Source: JADJLQ01 sp044227925 | GTDB lineage: Bacteria > Bacteroidota > Bacteroidia > Chitinophagales > Saprospiraceae | Length of the DNA: 64,000 bases | Direction: 5' to 3' | Assembly (NCBI GenBank): GCA_044227925.1 | Contig: JBGAVW010000004.1 | Location: 80,143 to 144,142 of the forward strand | Shown here: piece by piece, positions 1 through 8,972 of the stretch | Numbering within the stretch: position 1 is the stretch's first letter | How the letters are laid out: each line of letters begins with the position of its first letter | Notes under the pieces: generated by a model | Database searches by the model: none | What the model was told of the DNA's origin: nothing | What the model saw: the letters and a program-made list of their open reading frames with translations, nothing else | Made by a program: the position numbers and the translations under genes

Positions 1-2
1 CG

Positions 3-1853
3 GATGAAGGAAGTGCGGGCTTTTATGTGAGGGGAGGGGGGGCTGATCAAAACCTGTTGCTTTTGGACGAAGCACCGGTATATAATTCAGGTCACCTGCT
101 GGGATTTTTCAGTGTGTTTAACAGTGATGCTATCAAAAATACTACGCTGATCAAAGGGAATATGCCTGCATTTTATGGCGGCAGACTTTCATCTGTGATA
201 GATATTCAAATGAAAGAAGGGAATGATAAACATTTTGCAGCAGAAGGCGGTATTGGATTGATTGCTTCCCGACTCACTGTACAAGGCCCGGTCGTAAAAG
301 AAAAATCGTCGTTTATCATATCAGGGCGCCGTACATATGCCCTGGATATTGCCCAACCGGCTATAAAAAAATCTGAATTTGCCGGTACCAATTATTATTT
401 CTATGACCTGAACGCAAAATTTAATCACCGATTTTCAAATAAAGATCGAATATATTTCAGCGGGTATTTTGGCAGAGATATATTAAAATACAAATCCAAC
501 GAACGTGGATTTAGCCTCAATATGCCATATGGTAATAATACGGCTACCTTCCGATGGAACCACCTTATCAACGATAAATTGTTTATGAATGTAACCGGAT
601 TATACAACGGCTATGATTTTAGTCTCACCGGTGAGCAGGATATTTTTTCTTTTAAAATATTTAACGGGGTACGCGATGTGCAGGCTAAATTAGATTTTGA
701 CTATTATCCAAGTCCTAACCATTTTATTCGATTTGGTGCAAATATCATTCATCACCGTTTTACACCAAATGTAATCAATGGCAGAAGTGGAGAAGTGCAA
801 TTTACCAATGATTATCAACCCAAATACGGTATAGAATCAGCAATCTACGTACAAGATGAAATAAAATTAAGCAGGACTTTGACTGTAAATGCCGGCCTTA
901 GAATAAGTAAATTTAATCAGACTGGTCCATACAAATCAGGTGCTAAAGTTTATTCTGATTTTGAAACCATCACCTCTTTTGCGGCTCTAGAGCCCAGGCT
1001 ATTATCTACCTTATTGCTAACGCCTTCAACTTCCATCAAGTTTGGTTATAGCAAAAATGCCCAATATTCCCACCTGGTCTCAAATAGTGCCAGTACATTG
1101 CCTACCGATGTGTGGGTTCCTAGTTCTACCATGGTAAACCCACAAATTGGACATCAATGGGCACTGGGCTATTTCAGAAGCCTGAATAGTGGATCATGGA
1201 ACTTTTCAGCAGAAGGATTTTATAAAATATTACTGAATCAAATTGATTATAAAGAATCGTATACCAACAATCAAAATATTGAAATTGAAGATGCATTCGT
1301 ATTTGGTAAGGGTGCTGCCTACGGCGCTGAATTGTTTATTCAAAAAAACAAAGGCAAACTTACTGGCTGGTTTGGATATACTTACTTACGTACCTGGCGC
1401 AAGTATGATTTAATTGAAAATGGTCGTCGGTACCCGGCCTCTTTTGAAAAACCGCATGATTTAGAACTGATCACCAACTATGATTTCTCAAAGAAATGGT
1501 CTTTGAGCACCACTATGGTATACAGTACCGGAAGGCCGTTTACCCCTTTGCGCAGTGTATATTTTTACGACAATGAACTGGTGACGCGGTATGCTAATCG
1601 AAATAGTAGCCGGTACCCGGACTATCATAGGATAGATATTAATGCAAATTATACTCCCAGGCCAAACAGTACAAAAAAATTTAAGAGTACCTGGGCATTT
1701 TCGGTGTACAACGTATACAATCGTAAAAATCCTTTTTTTATCAATTATGATTTTGATGCTGATTTAGCATCAGGTAAGGTGAAAGCATCTGCTTATAAAG
1801 TTTCCTTATTCCCGATCATCCCTTCCATCACTTGGAATTTCAAATGGAATTAA
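3..1853 (+). CDS. TonB-dependent outer-membrane receptor, 5' end outside the window
   Basis: The frame is already open at the first codon of the window, so the N-terminus (signal peptide, carboxypeptidase-like domain and start of the plug) is missing. The visible start RGGGADQNLLLLDEAPVYN is the plug-domain motif of Bacteroidota TonB receptors, followed by a second plug segment (PAFYGGRLSSVIDIQMKEG). The remaining roughly 550 residues are strand-rich barrel with aromatic strand ends, and the protein ends in WNFKWN. It should import a substrate across the outer membrane using TonB energy. A DUF4249 lipoprotein gene starts 4 bases downstream, a common pairing in this phylum, so the two are probably co-transcribed. 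The substrate is not evident. The GTG at 27 is not a credible start because it lies inside the plug motif. Confidence 0.93.
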   Translation, partial: DEGSAGFYVRGGGADQNLLLLDEAPVYNSGHLLGFFSVFNSDAIKNTTLIKGNMPAFYGGRLSSVIDIQMKEGNDKHFAAEGGIGLIASRLTVQGPVVKEKSSFIISGRRTYALDIAQPAIKKSEFAGTNYYFYDLNAKFNHRFSNKDRIYFSGYFGRDILKYKSNERGFSLNMPYGNNTATFRWNHLINDKLFMNVTGLYNGYDFSLTGEQDIFSFKIFNGVRDVQAKLDFDYYPSPNHFIRFGANIIHHRFTPNVINGRSGEVQFTNDYQPKYGIESAIYVQDEIKLSRTLTVNAGLRISKFNQTGPYKSGAKVYSDFETITSFAALEPRLLSTLLLTPSTSIKFGYSKNAQYSHLVSNSASTLPTDVWVPSSTMVNPQIGHQWALGYFRSLNSGSWNFSAEGFYKILLNQIDYKESYTNNQNIEIEDAFVFGKGAAYGAELFIQKNKGKLTGWFGYTYLRTWRKYDLIENGRRYPASFEKPHDLELITNYDFSKKWSLSTTMVYSTGRPFTPLRSVYFYDNELVTRYANRNSSRYPDYHRIDINANYTPRPNSTKKFKSTWAFSVYNVYNRKNPFFINYDFDADLASGKVKASAYKVSLFPIIPSITWNFKWN

Positions 1854-1857
1854 AATT

Positions 1858-2811
1858 ATGAGCATTAAATTAAACATTTCAGGCCTGTTCTCTACACTGG
1901 CTCTTTTCTTGTTAATTACTTTCTATAGCGCTTGTGAAACTGAGTTTATACCCGAAAACATCAATTCCGAACCCGAATTAGTAGTGGAAGGGTATATTGA
2001 ACTGGGAGAAGACGCTTTGCCACCATACGTAATACTTACCAGGTCCAGACCATTTTTTAATACTATAGATTCTAATCAATTGAACAATATATTTGTAAGA
2101 GGAGCTGAAGTGATAGTATCAAACAATGGCCAGTCCGTGAAACTCACAGAGTTTTGTCTAAACGATTTGCCTTTGCTGGTGAGAAAGCAAGTTGCAGATC
2201 AGCTGGGGCTTAATCCGGATAGCCTTAATACCAATATTTGTGCATACATTGATATTCAGGCTCAAATAATTCTCAAGGAAGGGCAATCCTATAGCTTGTC
2301 TGTAAAAGCAGGTACTCATTCTGTAAATGCGATCACCACCATTCCGGTGCACGTACCACTGGATTCACTGTGGTGGAAAGAAGCACCAGGCAAACCATCG
2401 GATACTCTTCTGCAGCTGATGACCCGGGTCAATGACCCTGCAGGAATAAAAAATTTTTACAGGTATTTTTGCAGCATCAATGGTGGGGAATTTAATACAC
2501 CATTCAATTCGGTAAATGATGATGCATTGATCGACGGAAAAAAATTTGAATTCAGATTAATAAAACCCAACGAAAGAGGCCAGGATTTTGATCAAAGTAC
2601 ATTTGGGTTATTTAAAATAGGTGATTCGGTGGCAATAAAATGGTCTGCCATAGATGAAAGTCATTTTAATTTCTGGAACACACTTGAATTCAATAAAGGC
2701 AATCAGGGGCCCTTTTCTACTTATACTACCATCAACTCCAATATCAAGGGAGGACTCGGTAATTGGGGTGGTTATCATTCAAAAATTTACCGGCTTAAGG
2801 TCACGAGGTGA
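1858..2811 (+). CDS. DUF4249 family lipoprotein
   Basis: 317 residues. The N-terminus has a hydrophobic segment ending in YSACET, a lipobox with Cys at about residue 26, so the mature protein should be lipidated and placed in the periplasm or on the outer membrane. The stretch after the Cys (EFIPENINSEPELVVEGYI) and the following beta-rich region with conserved Pro/Asn-rich turns look like DUF4249, whose members nearly always lie next to a TonB receptor. It starts 4 bases after the receptor stop codon, so translation is probably coupled. Family function is not established; an accessory role in receptor-mediated uptake or surface binding is inferred from position. Confidence 0.82.
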   Translation: MSIKLNISGLFSTLALFLLITFYSACETEFIPENINSEPELVVEGYIELGEDALPPYVILTRSRPFFNTIDSNQLNNIFVRGAEVIVSNNGQSVKLTEFCLNDLPLLVRKQVADQLGLNPDSLNTNICAYIDIQAQIILKEGQSYSLSVKAGTHSVNAITTIPVHVPLDSLWWKEAPGKPSDTLLQLMTRVNDPAGIKNFYRYFCSINGGEFNTPFNSVNDDALIDGKKFEFRLIKPNERGQDFDQSTFGLFKIGDSVAIKWSAIDESHFNFWNTLEFNKGNQGPFSTYTTINSNIKGGLGNWGGYHSKIYRLKVTR

Positions 2812-2850
2812 AACCATTTAAATCAAAATGCACTGGAATAAGTATGAATT

Positions 2851-2882
2851 TTTGATTGGATAATTGCAATTTCATACATTTG
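2851..2882 (+). promoter_or_regulatory. Bacteroidota-type promoter for the GH51 gene
   Basis: TTTG at 2851-2854 and TACATTTG at 2875-2882 are separated by 20 bases. This matches the Bacteroidota primary-sigma consensus (TTTG, then TAnnTTTG with 19-21 bases between). The -7 box ends 22 bases before the ATG at 2905, giving a very short leader. Confidence 0.72.
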
Positions 2883-2904
2883 GAAGAAAAAGGTACTTCC
2901 CATT

Positions 2905-4902
2905 ATGTTATCTAAAAATTACTTTTATACTTTTATTGGAATCCTGGTGTTATTGGCCTGTTCCCAAAATAAATCATCCCAACCCGTAAAATTTAATTCA
3001 ATACAAATCGAAGCTGGCAAACCATTGGTTCCGATACAACCTACTATGTATGGAATATTTTTTGAAGATATCAATTCAGGGGCGGACGGTGGGCTTTATG
3101 CTGAGTTGATCAAAAACAGATCATTTGAATTTGAATATCCATGGATGGGTTGGCAACATTTGCCTGTTGCAGAAACCCGCTTCAATACAGGGAATGAGCT
3201 TACTATAATGAATAATGCCAAAAACAGTGAAAACAACCTGAAATACGTGCGTATAGATAAGAGAGATGAAAGCAATGATTTTGGTATGTCTAATGAAGGA
3301 TTTGACGGAATTGGGTTTAAAAAGGACGCATCTTACGATTTTAGCTTTTGGGCCAAATCAAATCAGGGCTTGATAAAATTACGCGCTGAACTAAGAGATA
3401 CTTCCGGTAATCTATACGGTCATACAGAAATTGAAGTGAAAGGGGGAGGATGGTCAAAACACGAATCAACAATAAAAACTTCCGGTACGGTAGCAAATGG
3501 CCGCTTGCATATTTATTTTATCGGCAAAGGGCAATGTGATATAGATCATATCTCACTTTTTCCTCAAGACACATGGAAAGGGCGAAAAGGTGGATTGCGA
3601 AAAGATCTGGTACAACTGCTCGCAGACTTAAAACCCGGATTTATGAGATTTCCAGGCGGATGTATTGTTGAAGGCCGAACTTTAAATGAAAGATATCAAT
3701 GGAAGAAGACCGTAGGTGCTGTGGAAGAACGAAAACCAATGATCAATAGGTGGAATATGGAATTTAAACACAGACCCTCACCTGATTATTTTCAGTCATT
3801 TGGATTGGGATTTTTTGAATACTTCTTATTAGCTGAAGATATTGGAGCAGAACCTGTACCCATCATTTCATGTGGACTAGCATGTCAATTTAATTCCAGT
3901 GAAATGGCTGCCCTGGAAGATCTGGATCCTTATGTACAGGATGCAATGGATTTGATCGAATTTGCCAACGGTGATGAACACACTAAATGGGGTAGTGTGC
4001 GGGCTGCTATGGGCCACAGTACTCCGTTTAATCTTAAATACATAGGGGTTGGAAACGAACAATGGGGCAATGAATATTTTGAACGATACGTAGTATTTGC
4101 CAATACTATCAAATCAAAATACCCTGCAATGAACATTATTTCGGGGACCGGTCCATTTGCTGAGGGCGAACTGTTTGAAGATGCTGAAAAAGCCTTGACT
4201 GCTTTAAAACCGGAGATTGTAGATGAACATTATTACAAGAACCCATCCTGGTTTAAGGATAATGCCAACAGATATGATAAGTATGACAGAAATAGATATA
4301 AAATATTCGCAGGTGAATATGCAGCCCAAAGTGTAGCAACCACCAGTCCGGATAATAAGAATACCTGGGAATGTGCCCTGGCCGAGGCTGCATTCATGAC
4401 AGGCCTTGAACGAAATGCGGATGTAGTTTATATGTCATCGTATGCTCCACTATTTGCGCATACAACCAGGTGGCAGTGGACACCCGATCTGATTTGGTAT
4501 GACAATCTAAATTCATTCGGAACTGCCAACTATTACGTTCAAAAATTATTTTCAAATTATAGAGGTCATTATACATTGCTTATTCGGTCTGGTAAGGAGA
4601 ATCTAATCGGACAAAATGGAATTTATGGTAGTGCCTCAATAGATACTGTGGATCGTCAGGTAATTATAAAACTTGTGAATACATCAAACGAAGATCAGCA
4701 TATTGATCTGGATATAACCGGACTGAAGCCAGTCAAATCTGCATCTGAAATAGAACTGACTTCATCATCATTGAATACTTATAATACGATCGATAAACCG
4801 GAATTGATCAAGCCGGTCACCAAAAATATGAATTGGGCCTCATTGAATAATAAAGTGAAAATTAACGCTAATACATTTAAAGTGTTTCTTTTAAAAGTAT
4901 GA
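2905..4902 (+). CDS. GH51-type alpha-L-arabinofuranosidase, lipoprotein
   Basis: 665 residues. The leader ends in LVLLACSQN, a lipobox with Cys near residue 19, so the enzyme should be anchored in the envelope. The GH51 hallmarks are present: IFFEDINSGADGGLYAELI near the N-terminus, PGGCIVEG in the barrel, the acid/base motif GNEQWGNEY (Glu at about residue 385) and the nucleophile region FAGEYAA (Glu at about 471). A carbohydrate-binding-like beta domain lies at about 110-215 and the C-terminal beta-sandwich contains IKLVNTSNEDQ. Known members release terminal arabinofuranose from arabinan, arabinoxylan or similar glycans. It has its own promoter and is not clearly in an operon. Convergent with pgk, with only 26 bases between them. 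Confidence 0.9.
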   Translation: MLSKNYFYTFIGILVLLACSQNKSSQPVKFNSIQIEAGKPLVPIQPTMYGIFFEDINSGADGGLYAELIKNRSFEFEYPWMGWQHLPVAETRFNTGNELTIMNNAKNSENNLKYVRIDKRDESNDFGMSNEGFDGIGFKKDASYDFSFWAKSNQGLIKLRAELRDTSGNLYGHTEIEVKGGGWSKHESTIKTSGTVANGRLHIYFIGKGQCDIDHISLFPQDTWKGRKGGLRKDLVQLLADLKPGFMRFPGGCIVEGRTLNERYQWKKTVGAVEERKPMINRWNMEFKHRPSPDYFQSFGLGFFEYFLLAEDIGAEPVPIISCGLACQFNSSEMAALEDLDPYVQDAMDLIEFANGDEHTKWGSVRAAMGHSTPFNLKYIGVGNEQWGNEYFERYVVFANTIKSKYPAMNIISGTGPFAEGELFEDAEKALTALKPEIVDEHYYKNPSWFKDNANRYDKYDRNRYKIFAGEYAAQSVATTSPDNKNTWECALAEAAFMTGLERNADVVYMSSYAPLFAHTTRWQWTPDLIWYDNLNSFGTANYYVQKLFSNYRGHYTLLIRSGKENLIGQNGIYGSASIDTVDRQVIIKLVNTSNEDQHIDLDITGLKPVKSASEIELTSSSLNTYNTIDKPELIKPVTKNMNWASLNNKVKINANTFKVFLLKV

Positions 4903-4928
4903 TGTGCGGGACTTTTATTGCTGTTTAT

Positions 4929-6134
4929 TTATCCTTCGATAGCCTTGATGCCGGGTAAGCTTTTGCCCTCCAACATTTCCAGCATGGCACCACCTCCGGT
5001 GGATACATAGCTTACCTCATCATCTAGTCCAGCTTGATTTATTGCTGCCACAGAATCCCCACCGCCTATCAGTGAATAAGCTCCATTTTTAGTAGAATCG
5101 GCTACAGCATTGGCTACAGCCAAGGTACCTTTTGCAAAAGAGGGCATTTCAAAAACCCCCATTGGGCCATTCCAAAGGATGGTCTTTGATTTTGAAAGGA
5201 CTTCTTTATATTGTTCTCTCGCAATTGGGCCAATATCAAGTCCCATCCAGCCTTCTGGAATATCATTACTGTTGCAAATTTGCTGATTCGCAGCATCTGC
5301 GAATGCATCTGCAATGACCGAATCTATAGGCAACAATAAAAGTTTTCCCTTTGATTTTGCTTTTTCAATTAATGACTGGGCTAATTCTAATTTGTCTAAT
5401 TCCACCAACGACTTTCCTATTTCGCCTCCCATGGCTTTTATAAATGTATATGCCATACCCCCGCCAATCAAGATTTGATCGGCAATATCGATAAAGCGTT
5501 CGATCAGCATTATTTTGTCTGATACTTTGGCCCCACCAATTATAGCAGTGAAGGGACGTTGAGGATTGTCCATAACTTTACGTGCATTGGTTACCTCACT
5601 ATCCATCAAAAAACCAAAAGATTTTTTATCTGAGGGGAAACAATTAGAGACCCCTACATTACTTGCATGAGCCCGGTGAGCAGTACCAAATGCATCATTG
5701 ATATATAAATCTGCCAGGGAGGCCCATTCCTGCGATAGTACAGGATCGCATTTTTCTTCACCAGGTTCAAAACGGGTATTTTCCATTAATAATACTTCAC
5801 CAGGTTTTAAATCGGCTGCTGCTTTTCTTAATTTTTCACCCCTGAGCTCATCACAAAATTGAACTGGTCTTTTAAGGCTGGCTGCCAGATGATTGGTCAG
5901 GTGGTTGATCGTAAACTTTGCTTTATCGATGGATCCGTCAGGCAATAATTTCGCTTCAGGTCGGCCAAGATGAGAGAACAATATGACTGCGCCCCCATGA
6001 TCCAACACATGATTTATAGTGGGAAGGGCAGCTTTGATACGAGTATCATCCGTGATAGTGAAGGTCTTGTCGAGTGGCACATTAAAGTCTACTCTGATCA
6101 ATACTTTTTTATTTTTAAAATCAAGAGATCTCAT
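4929..6134 (-). CDS. pgk: Phosphoglycerate kinase
   Basis: 401 residues, the usual bacterial length. Cytoplasmic enzyme converting 1,3-bisphosphoglycerate and ADP to 3-phosphoglycerate and ATP in glycolysis. Signature elements: VLIRVDFNVPLD near the N-terminus, SHLGRP, GGAKVSDK in the hinge region, and the nucleotide-site loop WNGPMGVFE followed by GGGDSVAA near the C-terminus. It lies downstream of gapA on the same strand, the next enzyme upstream in the pathway, with a 152-base spacer that contains repeats, so co-transcription is possible but not shown. The start ATG is the only one consistent with the conserved N-terminus. Confidence 0.97.
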   Translation of the reverse strand: MRSLDFKNKKVLIRVDFNVPLDKTFTITDDTRIKAALPTINHVLDHGGAVILFSHLGRPEAKLLPDGSIDKAKFTINHLTNHLAASLKRPVQFCDELRGEKLRKAAADLKPGEVLLMENTRFEPGEEKCDPVLSQEWASLADLYINDAFGTAHRAHASNVGVSNCFPSDKKSFGFLMDSEVTNARKVMDNPQRPFTAIIGGAKVSDKIMLIERFIDIADQILIGGGMAYTFIKAMGGEIGKSLVELDKLELAQSLIEKAKSKGKLLLLPIDSVIADAFADAANQQICNSNDIPEGWMGLDIGPIAREQYKEVLSKSKTILWNGPMGVFEMPSFAKGTLAVANAVADSTKNGAYSLIGGGDSVAAINQAGLDDEVSYVSTGGGAMLEMLEGKSLPGIKAIEG

Positions 6135-6164
6135 GAAAGAGAATTTACTTTTTTACAATTTACA

Positions 6165-6240
6165 ATTACACAAATTAGGATTTACGAATTAGGATTTACG
6201 AATTACGAATTACGATTTGCGATTTATGAATTACGATTAT
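6165..6240. repeat. Degenerate short tandem repeat (AATTACGAATT-like units)
   Basis: The pgk-gapA spacer holds consecutive variants of GGATTTACGAATTA, AATTACG and GATTTGCGATTTATG with a roughly 7-8 base period. It is AT-rich and would not code for a conserved protein. Simple repeats of this style are common between genes in Bacteroidota. No function can be assigned. Confidence 0.6.
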
Positions 6241-6246
6241 ATAGTC

Positions 6247-6263
6247 ATTTTACTTCGTAAAAT
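6247..6263. repeat. REP-like palindrome with TTC loop
   Basis: ATTTTAC-TTC-GTAAAAT, a perfect 7-bp stem with a 3-base loop, directly after the short tandem repeat. Its core TTACTTCGTAA also occurs in the palindrome at 52056-52072, suggesting dispersed members of one small palindrome family rather than a chance hairpin. It could also act as a weak terminator for gapA (minus strand), though no clear T tract follows. Confidence 0.5.
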
Positions 6264-6286
6264 TGTAAATCCTAAATCGCAATTCA

Positions 6287-7294
6287 CTAGATTTTATCGG
6301 CGAAATAATGCAAGGTTCTAACCAGCTGGCTTACATAGCTCATTTCATTATCATACCATGCCACAGTACGTACGAGTTGAGTATCTCCTACATTTTGTAC
6401 TTTGGTTTGAGTGGCGTCAAATAAAGAGCCAAAGGACATTCCTATAACATCTGAGCTTACTATTTGATCTTCAGTGTAGCCAAATGATTCATTGGCAGCG
6501 GCTTTCATTGCAGCATTGATTTCATCTGCAGTGACCTTTTTTTGGAGTATAGCTGTAACCTCGGTCAAAGAACCGGTTAGAGTAGGTACCCGCTGGGCAG
6601 AGCCGTCCAGTTTCCCTTTTAAACTTGGTAGTACAAGCCCGATGGCTTTGGCTGCGCCTGTAGAATTGGGAACAATATTTTGAGCGGCAGCACGAGCTCT
6701 CCGTAAATCACCTTTGGGGTGTGGAGCATCCTGAGTATTTTGATCATTAGTATAGGCATGTACTGTGGTCATTAAACCATTTACTATTCCGAATTTTTCT
6801 TCCAGCACCTGTGCCATCGGAGCAAGGCAGTTGGTTGTGCAAGAAGCACATGATATAATTGTCTCAGAACCATCCAATTCATTATGATTTACATTAAATA
6901 CAATGGTTTTGAGATCGCCGGTGGCGGGAGCTGAGATGACCACTTTGCGCGCACCGGCAGTAATATGTGCTGCCGCTTTGTCTTTATCAGTGAAAAAACC
7001 TGTACACTCCAATACAACATCCACTCCATGGTCTTTCCATGGTATTAATGCCGGATCTTTCTGAGTATATACTTTTATGGTATCGCCATTTACAATTATA
7101 GAACCTTCGCCTGCTTTGACATCAGCATGAAACCTACCCTGAGCGGAATCGTATTTTAAAAGATGTGCTAATACAGTGGGGCTGGTCAAGTCGTTTACAG
7201 CTACTACATCTATGCCCTTCATATCATAGATCTGGCGGAACACTAAACGGCCTATACGACCAAATCCATTGATTGCTACTTTTACTGAATTCAT
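6287..7294 (-). CDS. gapA: Glyceraldehyde-3-phosphate dehydrogenase, type I
   Basis: 335 residues, family-typical. Cytoplasmic NAD-dependent oxidation and phosphorylation of glyceraldehyde-3-phosphate. The Rossmann start VAINGFGRIGRLVFR binds the dinucleotide; the catalytic motif SCASCTTNCLAP carries the nucleophilic Cys at residue 152; TVHAYTNDQ and RRARAAAQNIVP are standard substrate-site segments; the end WYDNEMSYVSQLVRT is conserved. A TATTTTTG-like -7 box reads on the minus strand at 7340-7333 upstream of the ATG, but no good TTTG partner was found. pgk follows on the same strand. Confidence 0.97.
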   Translation of the reverse strand: MNSVKVAINGFGRIGRLVFRQIYDMKGIDVVAVNDLTSPTVLAHLLKYDSAQGRFHADVKAGEGSIIVNGDTIKVYTQKDPALIPWKDHGVDVVLECTGFFTDKDKAAAHITAGARKVVISAPATGDLKTIVFNVNHNELDGSETIISCASCTTNCLAPMAQVLEEKFGIVNGLMTTVHAYTNDQNTQDAPHPKGDLRRARAAAQNIVPNSTGAAKAIGLVLPSLKGKLDGSAQRVPTLTGSLTEVTAILQKKVTADEINAAMKAAANESFGYTEDQIVSSDVIGMSFGSLFDATQTKVQNVGDTQLVRTVAWYDNEMSYVSQLVRTLHYFADKI

Positions 7295-7445
7295 AATTTT
7301 TCTTATTTAAGGTGATAATAAATTTTGGACCGCAAAAATACTAAAACTAATGCCTCTGAGGATCAATAAATTTGAATAAGATATGTTGATTTCATGTAAG
7401 GTGTAGCCTAAAGAACCTGTGGACCAGATCTAATAATTACGTAAG

Positions 7446-8279
7446 TCAACCCAACTCTATAATATCGGTCTCTTTGGCAAGTTCAGCTTCAAATGGAAGC
7501 GGCTCCATGGTATGAATCTTGTGTAATTCCTGTAATCTTTGATCAGTATGCCCTGGATCGTGATGAAAAAAGAAGAGTTTCTTTGAATTGGTCCTTTTGG
7601 CAAATTGGATGGATTGGGCGAATGTACTGTGTCCCCAACCGGTTTTGGATTCATATTCATCATCATCATACTGGGAATCGTGAATTAGAATATCTGCATT
7701 TTGGGCAATGGAGAAGCCAGATGTCCAATCATCAGGTTTTTCACTATGGACTCCTAAAGCTACTTCATGGTCGGGTATATAGGCTACAGTATTTTTTGAA
7801 TTTGAAATACGATACCCCAGCGTGGGACCGGGATGACATATAAACGCAGACGACACTTCCATCGTACCTATTTTAATATCTTTCCGGGGCATTGCCACAA
7901 AATCCAAATTGGCTTTAAAATCTTTTATCCTCACGGGGAAAAGGGGCGGAGATAAATACCTGATTAAAGTCTTTAATAAATCATCTGCATTGGCTGCAGG
8001 ACCATATATGGTGATGGTGTTTTTCGGATTAAAAAAAGGGCCAAAAAAACCCAATCCCTGCACATGGTCAAAGTGAAAATGAGTGAGAAATATGTGAAAA
8101 CGATTAAAGAACTTGAGATAATTACTATCTGCTAACCTTTTAATACCTGTCCCCCCATCGAGAATAATGATATTTCCTTCATCTACGATGGAAACACACG
8201 AAGTATTGCCCCCAAATGTCTGGGTGTTTTCATCAAATGAGGGAATGGATCCCCTGGTACCCCAAAATCGTATGGTCAT
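7446..8279 (-). CDS. Metallo-beta-lactamase-fold hydrolase
   Basis: 277 residues, no signal peptide. The metal-binding motif is TxHxHxDH (HFHFDH, His67, His69, Asp71, His72), with GTRGSIP at the N-terminus, FGGNTSCV, a later IPDHE, HDSQYDDDEY and GHSTFAQ, and HHDP near the C-terminus. This arrangement resembles the phosphodiesterase/PhnP-like branch of the fold seen in many signalling-associated MBL proteins, not beta-lactamases. The gene starts 7 bases after the stop of the PAS-domain gene and should be co-transcribed with it, which suggests a sensing function coupled to hydrolysis of a phosphodiester or small-molecule signal. The substrate is unknown. Confidence 0.85.
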   Translation of the reverse strand: MTIRFWGTRGSIPSFDENTQTFGGNTSCVSIVDEGNIIILDGGTGIKRLADSNYLKFFNRFHIFLTHFHFDHVQGLGFFGPFFNPKNTITIYGPAANADDLLKTLIRYLSPPLFPVRIKDFKANLDFVAMPRKDIKIGTMEVSSAFICHPGPTLGYRISNSKNTVAYIPDHEVALGVHSEKPDDWTSGFSIAQNADILIHDSQYDDDEYESKTGWGHSTFAQSIQFAKRTNSKKLFFFHHDPGHTDQRLQELHKIHTMEPLPFEAELAKETDIIELG

Positions 8280-8286
8280 GTCTTTT

Positions 8287-8676
8287 TTATCTTTGCAATA
8301 AGTTTAAGAATACTATGGCTCCTAATTCCCGTTGAGCCATTCCCACTAATGGAATGCATATGAATCTGACTTTTTGTTCGATCTCTTCAAAACTTCGCAT
8401 CCAAAACTCTCCTTCAATAATGGTTCGACCACTCAATACTTTCAGGAAGGGTAAATCCAGCATTTTAATGATGTTTGACTTAGTTTCATCATGAAATCGT
8501 TCGTCCCATTCACGCGATTCTATTTCACCACTTTCATTAAATTTTTTACCAAGTATAAATTCTGCAGATTCATTATAGTAGATCATCCTTCCATCATGAT
8601 CCACTATCGCAATTGGTGAGCTCAGGTATTCAGACAATTGTCGGGCTAAAATAAATTCTATTTCCTGATTGGGCAT
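8287..8676 (-). CDS. Small stand-alone PAS-domain protein
   Basis: 129 residues. Nearly the whole protein is one PAS fold: IAIVDHDGRMIYYNESAEFILGKK is the typical PAS core start, followed by an acidic helix and the strand pair TIIEGEFWMRSFEE and RFICIPLVGMAQRELGAIVFL. There is no kinase, cyclase or DNA-binding domain, so it must act through a partner. The immediate downstream MBL-fold gene is the obvious candidate. Cytoplasmic by sequence. The ligand (haem, flavin or small molecule) cannot be told. Confidence 0.78.
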   Translation of the reverse strand: MPNQEIEFILARQLSEYLSSPIAIVDHDGRMIYYNESAEFILGKKFNESGEIESREWDERFHDETKSNIIKMLDLPFLKVLSGRTIIEGEFWMRSFEEIEQKVRFICIPLVGMAQRELGAIVFLNLLQR

Positions 8677-8972
8677 GTTTACGGGTTTACTTCACAAATT
8701 AAAAATAATTTAGCGTGAATAAACATATATTTTTCATTTTTGTGTTGAATTCAGAAAAAATGGATTTCTTGTATATCAATGATTGGTTTTTTCTGGCCTT
8801 TGTTTTTAAAAAATCCAGGTGTAAAATTTCCTGTGCTTATAATTCTTCCTTATATTACCCATAAATAAGGCGAAAAAATATTTGTAGAATACTGATTAAG
8901 AGACAGATAGAATATTTTTTTCATTAACATATTTGACTATTTCGTATTAATTATTTATCTATTTTTGCCTTT
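8677..8972. other. Divergent intergenic region before smc
   Basis: 296 AT-rich bases between the PAS gene (minus) and smc (plus). TATTTTTG at 8960-8967, just before the smc ATG at 8973, matches a Bacteroidota -7 box; TTTG at 8932-8935 is 24 bases away, a little far. If this box is used, the smc transcript would have almost no leader. No RNA gene or repeat was seen. Confidence 0.4.

Noticed and set aside
5970..6260. 96-codon plus-strand frame over the start of pgk
   Set aside because: Antisense to a conserved gene and ends in the tandem repeat; composition is that of repeat translation.
7446..8279. Beta-lactamase
   Set aside because: The motif order and missing export signal fit the phosphodiesterase-like branch of the fold, not antibiotic-degrading enzymes.
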